The notes under the pieces: generated by a model
Seen by the model: only the letters and a program-made list of their open reading frames with translations
What the model was told of the DNA's origin: nothing
Databases searched by the model: none
Shown here: piece by piece, positions 7,584 to 12,022 of the stretch
Layout of the letters: each line of letters opens with the position of its first letter
Numbering within the stretch: position 1 is the stretch's first letter
Origin: an uncultured Eubacteriales bacterium
Lineage (GTDB): Bacteria; Bacillota; Clostridia; Christensenellales; CAG-917
Reading direction: 5' to 3'
DNA: 12,022 nt
NCBI GenBank assembly: GCA_900548005.1
Contig: URIZ01000022.1
Location: 1 to 12,022 of the forward strand
Made by a program: the position numbers and the translations under genes

Positions 7584-7796
7584 ATGCCGCTTGTTATGGC
7601 TCCCACGGGGAGAGATTTGAAAATCGTCAGGATTTTGACGGACGACAAGACCAAAAAACATTTGGAAAGCTTGGGTATTACGATTGATTCTACAATCAGT
7701 CTTATATCCGTCAGCGGCGGAAGCGTCATCTGTCTTATCAAAGACGGCAGACTTGCGCTCGACAAAGAAATGGCAAGAAAAATTTTAGTTGCATAA
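7584..7796 (+). CDS. feoA: FeoA domain protein (first copy)
   Basis: A 70-residue protein made of one FeoA SH3-like domain. LESLGITIDSTISLIS corresponds to the family's LxxMGxxPGxxVxVxx block, and it ends DKEMARKILV like other FeoA proteins. It is the more divergent of the two copies, starting MPLVMAPTG as in many clostridial first-position FeoA proteins. The role is as a small cytoplasmic partner of the FeoB ferrous iron transporter. Ribosome site AAGGAG about 10 bases before ATG 7584. The second feoA follows after 17 bases with its own AAGGAG. Confidence 0.92.
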   Translation: MPLVMAPTGRDLKIVRILTDDKTKKHLESLGITIDSTISLISVSGGSVICLIKDGRLALDKEMARKILVA

Positions 7797-7813
7797 ACGA
7801 AAAGGAGAAAACA

Positions 7814-8050
7814 ATGGAAAAACTTTTGAGTGATTTCATTATAGGCGAGCAGGGCGTCATCAAAGCCGTCGCAGGAGACGGACGCATTAGACGCCGTCTG
7901 TTCGACATGGGCGTAACCCCGGGCGCAGAAGTCTATTTGAGAAAGAAAGCACCACTTGGCGATCCCATCGAGGTGACCATTCGCGGATACGAATTGTCGC
8001 TCAGAAAGACCGAGGCGGCAGTCGTCACTATGGAGGTGAAGGACAAATGA
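7814..8050 (+). CDS. feoA: FeoA domain protein (second copy)
   Basis: A 78-residue canonical FeoA: RRRLFDMGVTPGAEVYLRKKAPLGDPIEVTIRGYELSLRKTEA contains the conserved DMGxTPG, APLGDP and GY-LSLR motifs. It is far closer to textbook FeoA than the first copy, so the pair is not a recent duplication. AAGGAG lies 6 bases before ATG 7814. Its TGA overlaps the feoB ATG by four bases (ATGA at 8047-8050), so the two proteins are translationally coupled, fitting direct binding of FeoA to the FeoB G domain. Confidence 0.96.
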   Translation: MEKLLSDFIIGEQGVIKAVAGDGRIRRRLFDMGVTPGAEVYLRKKAPLGDPIEVTIRGYELSLRKTEAAVVTMEVKDK

Positions 8051-10668
8051 AAAGATTTGCACTTGCAGGCAACCCCAACTGCGGAAAGACAACGCTGTTC
8101 AACTCGTTGACGGGCTCGACTGCGCACGTGGGCAACTGGCCGGGCGTGACGGTTGACAAGAAGGAAGGGACGTACAAAAAATGCGCCGAACCTATCTCGA
8201 TAGTTGACCTTCCCGGCATATATTCGCTCTCGCCATACACACCCGAAGAAGTGATTTCGAGAAACTATATTCTCGAAGAAAAACCCGATTGCGTCATCAA
8301 CATCGTGGACGCAACCAACCTTGAAAGAAACTTGTATCTAACCACGCAAATCATGGAAATCGACGTGCCGATGATCATCGCGCTCAACATGATGGACACC
8401 GTGGAAAAGAACGGCGACAAGATAGACGCAAAGAGCCTTGAAAAGAAGATCGGCATCCCTGTTGTGGAAATCTCCGCTTTGAGAGAAAAAGGGCTTGACG
8501 AGCTTATGCAAAGAGCCTACGAAGTTTGCCAAAAAGGCAGAAAAGGCACGACCGTTCTCGAAGGCACGCAACTTACGCACCTTATCAACGATTGCAGAAT
8601 CGCACTCGAAGGCAGCGGAGTGGAAAATTCGCTGTTCCATGCTGTGAAACTCGTTGAGCTTGACGAAATCGAAGTGGGACAACATCCGCAAGCGGCGCAA
8701 ATGGTTGAAGAGTTCAAAAAGACTTTCAACGACGACGTTTTCGGCACTGACTTCGAGGCTATCGTTGCAGACGCGAGATACAAGTATATATCCAAAAACT
8801 ATTCTTCCGTCGTCACGAAGAAGGAGAAGAACGAAAAGGACAAGCTCAGCGCGTCCGACAAAGCCGACAAAGTGCTCACGCACAAAGTGTGGGGTATCCC
8901 CATCTTCCTTGTCATCTTGTTTTTGGTGTTCCACCTGACGTTTGCAGAAGATTTTCTCTTCCTTGGCGCAGGCGGCGTGTTCGACAAAGAGGCGGCGGCG
9001 TACATCCAAAACACGCAAGGCACATTTGAGCAAGTTGACGTAACCAAGTCCACTTTTGACGAAACGTTGACCTATTACACAGAAGACGGCATCCGTGCAG
9101 AACTCGTTTTTGCGGACGACGGATCGCTAGAAAGCGTGGAAGCAAAAAGCTATGTCTACACGTCAACGCATCAGCTCGTCTATCTTGAAGATATGACGGA
9201 AGCGGCGGCGGGAGAAACCTACTATGCAGACGAAAAAGGCAAGTGGGAAGTCACCGTGCAAAAGAACGATGACGGCGAATATGAATCGTCGTTTGTGAGC
9301 ATGATCGACGAGTTTTGCTCGGGAGTGACGGCGGCAACGTTCTTCGGATATGAAGAGAGCGTATACGGCCCTGGCGTCATCCTTGCCAACATACTCAACA
9401 CGTTCACCGAATTTTTGAGCGTATGCGTCAATCAAGGGCTTGTCCTTGCAGGCGCGCCGGAGTGGTGCATAGGCTTGATCGTGGACGGCGTGCTTGGCGG
9501 TTTGTTTGCAGTGCTCGGATTCTTGCCGCAAATATTGTTGTTGTTCCTGTTCTTCTCGATCTTGGAAGACAGCGGATATATGGCGCGCGTTGCGTTCATT
9601 CTCGACAGAATTTTCAGAAAATTCGGTTTGTCGGGCAGAGCGTTTATGCCGATGATCATGGGCTTCGGATGCTCCGTGCCGGCGTTTATCAACACTCGTA
9701 CGCTTGCGGATGAGAACGAAAGAATCGCAACTATCAGAGTCATTCCGTTCTTCAGTTGCGGCGCAAAATTGCCTATCCTTACTGCAATCGCAGGCGGTAT
9801 CGCAACCATGACAGGCATGCCAAACCCGGACGTCATCACTTACTGCATGTACATTCTCGGCGTGCTCGTCGCAATCGCGGCAGTCATCTTGATGCGCGCA
9901 ACCACCATGAAAGGCGAAGTGCCGCCGTTCATTATGGAATTGCCTGCCTACCACGTGCCGCAACCCAAAAACCTTGCCGCGCACCTGTGGGACAAGACAA
10001 AACACTTTGTCAAGAAGGCGTTTACAATCATCCTTGCGTCCACAATCCTGATTTGGTTCGTCAGCCACTTCAGCTGGAACTGGCAGTATCTTGAAGATGC
10101 GCAGATGGATCAGAGCATCCTTGCAGGCATCGGCGGACTTATACAGCCCTTGTTTACTCCGCTCGGATTCGGCTCGCAACTTAGGCACTTCGGATGGGTG
10201 TTCGCAGTGGCAGCTATCACAGGACTTATCGCAAAAGAGAACGTCATCGCAACCTTCGGTACGCTTGCGGCGTGCATTGTGGGCGGCATGATAGACGTGG
10301 AAGCGGACGGCGGCATCGGAGCGGTCAACACCATGATCGCGGCAACCGGAATCGACGTTGCAGGCTTGATTGCGTTCATCGCTTTCAATATGCTCACCAT
10401 TCCGTGCTTTGCGGCTGTTGCAACCGCCAAGGCAGAATTGCCAAACAAGAAATCCTTCAATATGACCTTGCTGTTCTGGATTGCGACAAGCTACATCGTG
10501 TCCATGATGATATATCTCATCGGCGCATGGTGGTGGACTTGCTTCATCTTCGCGGCGATTTGGGCGGCTATCATCACGCTCATCGTGCTTGACAACAAAG
10601 GCAAAATCAATATGAAGAAATTCTTCCAAGACCTTGCGGGCAAACTCAAAATCAAAAAGAACGCGTAA
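8047..10668 (+). CDS. feoB: Ferrous iron transporter FeoB
   Basis: An 873-residue inner-membrane Fe(II) uptake protein. The N-terminal GTPase domain has G1 GNPNCGKTT (8-16), G2 Thr in PGVTV (about 35), G3 DLPG (54-57), G4 NMMD (114-117) and G5 SAL (143-145), then the helical regulatory domain to about 270. The membrane part has the paired Gate motifs, including MGFGCSVPAFINTRTL, FFSCGAKLPIL and, in the second half, GLIAKENVIATFG. The protein is about 100 residues longer than E. coli FeoB (773). The excess is a soluble, acidic, probably beta-rich insert at about 320-430, between the first membrane helix (about 282-302) and the GPGVILANIL segment, so on the outer face of the membrane. Coupled to feoA by ATGA and followed by the Cys-rich partner gene. 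Confidence 0.98.
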   Translation: MKRFALAGNPNCGKTTLFNSLTGSTAHVGNWPGVTVDKKEGTYKKCAEPISIVDLPGIYSLSPYTPEEVISRNYILEEKPDCVINIVDATNLERNLYLTTQIMEIDVPMIIALNMMDTVEKNGDKIDAKSLEKKIGIPVVEISALREKGLDELMQRAYEVCQKGRKGTTVLEGTQLTHLINDCRIALEGSGVENSLFHAVKLVELDEIEVGQHPQAAQMVEEFKKTFNDDVFGTDFEAIVADARYKYISKNYSSVVTKKEKNEKDKLSASDKADKVLTHKVWGIPIFLVILFLVFHLTFAEDFLFLGAGGVFDKEAAAYIQNTQGTFEQVDVTKSTFDETLTYYTEDGIRAELVFADDGSLESVEAKSYVYTSTHQLVYLEDMTEAAAGETYYADEKGKWEVTVQKNDDGEYESSFVSMIDEFCSGVTAATFFGYEESVYGPGVILANILNTFTEFLSVCVNQGLVLAGAPEWCIGLIVDGVLGGLFAVLGFLPQILLLFLFFSILEDSGYMARVAFILDRIFRKFGLSGRAFMPMIMGFGCSVPAFINTRTLADENERIATIRVIPFFSCGAKLPILTAIAGGIATMTGMPNPDVITYCMYILGVLVAIAAVILMRATTMKGEVPPFIMELPAYHVPQPKNLAAHLWDKTKHFVKKAFTIILASTILIWFVSHFSWNWQYLEDAQMDQSILAGIGGLIQPLFTPLGFGSQLRHFGWVFAVAAITGLIAKENVIATFGTLAACIVGGMIDVEADGGIGAVNTMIAATGIDVAGLIAFIAFNMLTIPCFAAVATAKAELPNKKSFNMTLLFWIATSYIVSMMIYLIGAWWWTCFIFAAIWAAIITLIVLDNKGKINMKKFFQDLAGKLKIKKNA

Positions 10669-10707
10669 GTGCCGATCGGCAATCCAATCTTGCGCCAACG
10701 GATCACT

Positions 10708-11097
10708 ATGAAACCAATCGAAATCGTTGTAATTATAGCGGCAGTCGCAATCGTTGCAGGCGTCATCATTGCGTCTGTCGTGAGAAAACTCAAAGGCAAG
10801 CCATCTCTTGCAAGCGATTGCTCGTGCTGCTCCCGTCAGGGTAAGTGCAACGGAAGTTGCTCCCAAGCCGACAAAAACGTTGACTGGTCCGAGCTTGTCA
10901 AACAACGCAAGGCGCAACTCGAAGCCCAAAAAGCTCGCGACGGCGCGTCCGACGCTTGCAAGTGCGAGAGCGCACCCGATGCTTGTTCGTGCGAGAGCGC
11001 GTCGAAGGCTTGCGAGTGCAATTGCGTGCCAAAGGCTTGCGAATGTGACAATCAAGCGTCAAAAGACGGCGAGCAAGCTCTGCAAAAAACCGAATAG
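10708..11097 (+). CDS. FeoB-associated Cys-rich membrane protein with CxC repeat tail
   Basis: A 129-residue protein. A single N-terminal membrane helix (residues 4-25) is followed by a basic stretch and then a first Cys cluster (C38, C40, C41, C47, C51). This is the pattern of the small FeoB-associated Cys-rich proteins found after feoB in many Bacillota, where a role in binding iron or redox next to the transporter is presumed. Those I recall are about 50-70 residues. This one continues with a charged linker and a tail of four nine-residue repeats, each with a CxC pair: C84/C86, C93/C95, C102/C104 (plus C106) and C111/C113. Start ATG 10708 is chosen because the membrane helix begins there; GTG 10669 has no ribosome site. 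It lies 39 bases after feoB. Confidence 0.85.
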   Translation: MKPIEIVVIIAAVAIVAGVIIASVVRKLKGKPSLASDCSCCSRQGKCNGSCSQADKNVDWSELVKQRKAQLEAQKARDGASDACKCESAPDACSCESASKACECNCVPKACECDNQASKDGEQALQKTE

Positions 11098-11223
11098 GCG
11101 CAGGGCAGAGTTAGAGCAAATTTATTAGCCCCTTTGCATGATTGAATTATGATAACCCGTTTCGTCATGCATCAAAACGAGATAAGTTGTAGCAATACAG
11201 CAAATCTATATTCTCTCTCAAAG

Positions 11224-11257
11224 GTAGGCGGTTCGCTCATGCGGCCGCTTACTTTTT
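11224..11257 (+). terminator. Terminator of the feo operon
   Basis: GTAGGCGG (11224-11231) pairs with CCGCTTAC (11245-11252), including one G-T pair, and TTTTT follows at once. The gap from 11098 to here shows only a TGCATGA/TCATGCA inverted pair and no gene. Confidence 0.8.
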
Positions 11258-11298
11258 GTATATTTATTCTTTGCAACGGAAAGATTTTCCATATTGAT

Positions 11299-11327
11299 TT
11301 GACATTGGCGGCTCAATAATATAGAAT
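11299..11327 (+). promoter_or_regulatory. Promoter of tRNA-Leu
   Basis: Consensus TTGACA (11299-11304) and TAGAAT (11322-11327), spaced by 17 bases, end 11 bases before the tRNA. Confidence 0.8.
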
Positions 11328-11338
11328 ATCAACGTAAT

Positions 11339-11425
11339 GCGGACATGGCGGAATTGGCAGACGCGCAAGATTCAGGTTCTTGTGAGCATTTGCTCATGCA
11401 GGTTCAAGTCCTGTTGTCCGCACCA
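11339..11425 (+). tRNA. tRNA-Leu (anticodon CAG)
   Basis: An 87-base class II tRNA with encoded CCA. The 7-bp acceptor stem GCGGACA/TGTCCGC is perfect. The anticodon arm CAAGA/TCTTG holds TTCAGGT with anticodon CAG at 11373-11375, reading CUG. A long variable arm (TGAGC/GCTCA) and a T arm with GGTTCAAGTCC are present. The D arm has the TGGCGGAATTGGCAGACGCG pattern typical of tRNA-Leu. Confidence 0.97.
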
Positions 11426-11430
11426 GGATG

Positions 11431-11471
11431 AACCCAGTTGAACCATAAAGGTTTGACTGGGTTTTCCTTTT
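11431..11471 (+). terminator. Terminator after tRNA-Leu
   Basis: AACCCAGT (11431-11438) pairs with ACTGGGTT (11456-11463), with a further AACC/GGTT inner pairing, followed by a T-rich tract TTCCTTTTT. It begins 6 bases after the tRNA CCA end. Confidence 0.85.
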
Positions 11472-11487
11472 TCTAATATTTGTAATA

Positions 11488-12022
11488 TTATACATACATT
11501 TCAAATCTAATGGTTTTCTTTTCAAGTGGAAGATTTGACTTGCGTTTCATAACGACATCTTTTGAAAATTTGTAAAATAAAAAGGCCCGACGCCTTTCAG
11601 CATCAGGTCTTATCAAGTCTGTATAATTGAAGTGAATTTCTATTCGGTCTTTGTAAAGAATAACGTCTTTGATAAGCAATTTTATCATTAGACGAGGTGT
11701 TTTTCTGATTGCTTGTTGCAAATAGTCAACAATGTCTTTTTTATCAATAGGAATTGTTTCTTTCGCTTTTTCCAAAGCCAGTTTAGTTTCAAATTCTGTT
11801 TTTTGTTGCTCGAGTTCTTCCAATCTTTTTGCAGTGGAAGCACTCACGATTCCTTTTTCCATACACGCAATAAGATTTGATAAAGCTTTTTCTGTGTCAT
11901 GCAATTGACCTTCTATAATATTGATTACAGACGCATCTGCCATTTTTTGTTGATGAGCGTTTAGTATTACGATAAAGCACATATCGTCATACAAGAGATG
12001 GCTTTGAGTGGTTGTCAGCGAC
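11488..12022 (-). CDS. Large serine recombinase, C-terminal part (partial at window end)
   Basis: A minus-strand reading ends at TAA 11488-11490 and is open to the window edge, giving about 178 residues of the C-terminus. The stretch EGQLHDTEKALSNLIACMEK, followed by a Glu/Lys-rich coiled coil (RLEELEQQKTEFETKLALEKAK), then IVDYLQQAIRK and IKDVILYKDRIEIHFNYT, matches the C-terminal region of large serine recombinases from Bacillota mobile elements. The catalytic serine, resolvase domain and most of the recombinase domain would lie outside the window. An internal TTG at 11994 is not a real start, since the frame continues upstream. The gene is AT-rich compared with the feo genes. Its 3' end faces the tRNA-Leu gene and stops 62 bases from it, as expected at the edge of an element inserted beside the tRNA. 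Confidence 0.8.
   Translation of the reverse strand, partial: SLTTTQSHLLYDDMCFIVILNAHQQKMADASVINIIEGQLHDTEKALSNLIACMEKGIVSASTAKRLEELEQQKTEFETKLALEKAKETIPIDKKDIVDYLQQAIRKTPRLMIKLLIKDVILYKDRIEIHFNYTDLIRPDAERRRAFLFYKFSKDVVMKRKSNLPLEKKTIRFEMYV

Noticed and set aside
10669..10707. GTG start giving the Cys-rich protein 13 more residues
   Set aside because: No ribosome site, and the extra residues precede a membrane helix that begins naturally at the ATG.
9163..11055. A 630-codon open reading frame on the minus strand
   Set aside because: It is the antisense shadow of feoB and the Cys-rich gene; its translation is His/Arg/Cys-rich without any recognisable domain, while the plus-strand genes are certain.

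Overview
The window looks like a piece of a Bacillota (probably Clostridia-like gut bacterium) chromosome. The evidence is strong AAGGAG-type ribosome sites, TTGACA/TATAAT promoters, a clostridial-style feoA-feoA-feoB-Cys-rich-protein operon, an EFR1-type flavodoxin/ferredoxin and a DUF4037 protein. Both ends are visibly more AT-rich than the middle and carry accessory genes: a modification/nuclease unit on the left and a serine recombinase on the right. Species cannot be named from sequence alone.

Left end (1-1533). The window opens inside a GACA tetranucleotide microsatellite (1-51), which lies in the C-terminal part of an EcoRI-family adenine methyltransferase whose body is outside the window. 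Behind it are three successive versions of that methyltransferase's C-terminus, ending at 95, 261 and 421, each in a different reading frame. All three frames are open through the repeat, and each frame ends on a different one of the three C-termini. Gain or loss of 4-base units should therefore swap the protein's tail rather than switch the gene off. The third tail ends in an ATGA overlap with a DUF262-HNH nuclease gene (418-1500), followed by a terminator. This is the most unusual thing in the window.

Middle (1585-5950). A promoter precedes a membrane-embedded M28-family metallopeptidase gene. A roughly 400-base gap holding palindromic repeat elements follows. Then comes a plus-strand cluster: TPR protein, DUF4037 nucleotidyltransferase-like protein, and EFR1 flavodoxin/4Fe-4S protein, closed by a terminator.

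Regulatory and iron region (6061-11257). A minus-strand pair (TetR-family regulator, then a DUF2461 protein) is divergent from the ferrous iron uptake operon feoA-feoA-feoB-FeoB-associated Cys-rich membrane protein. The shared gap holds a promoter for each direction and two copies of the same 22-bp palindrome bracketing the feo promoter. FeoB has an extra outward-facing insert, and the small Cys-rich protein ends in a tandem CxC repeat tail.

Right end (11299-12022). A tRNA-Leu(CAG) gene with its own promoter and terminator is followed at once by the C-terminal part of a large serine recombinase on the minus strand. This probably marks the edge of an integrated element that continues beyond the window.
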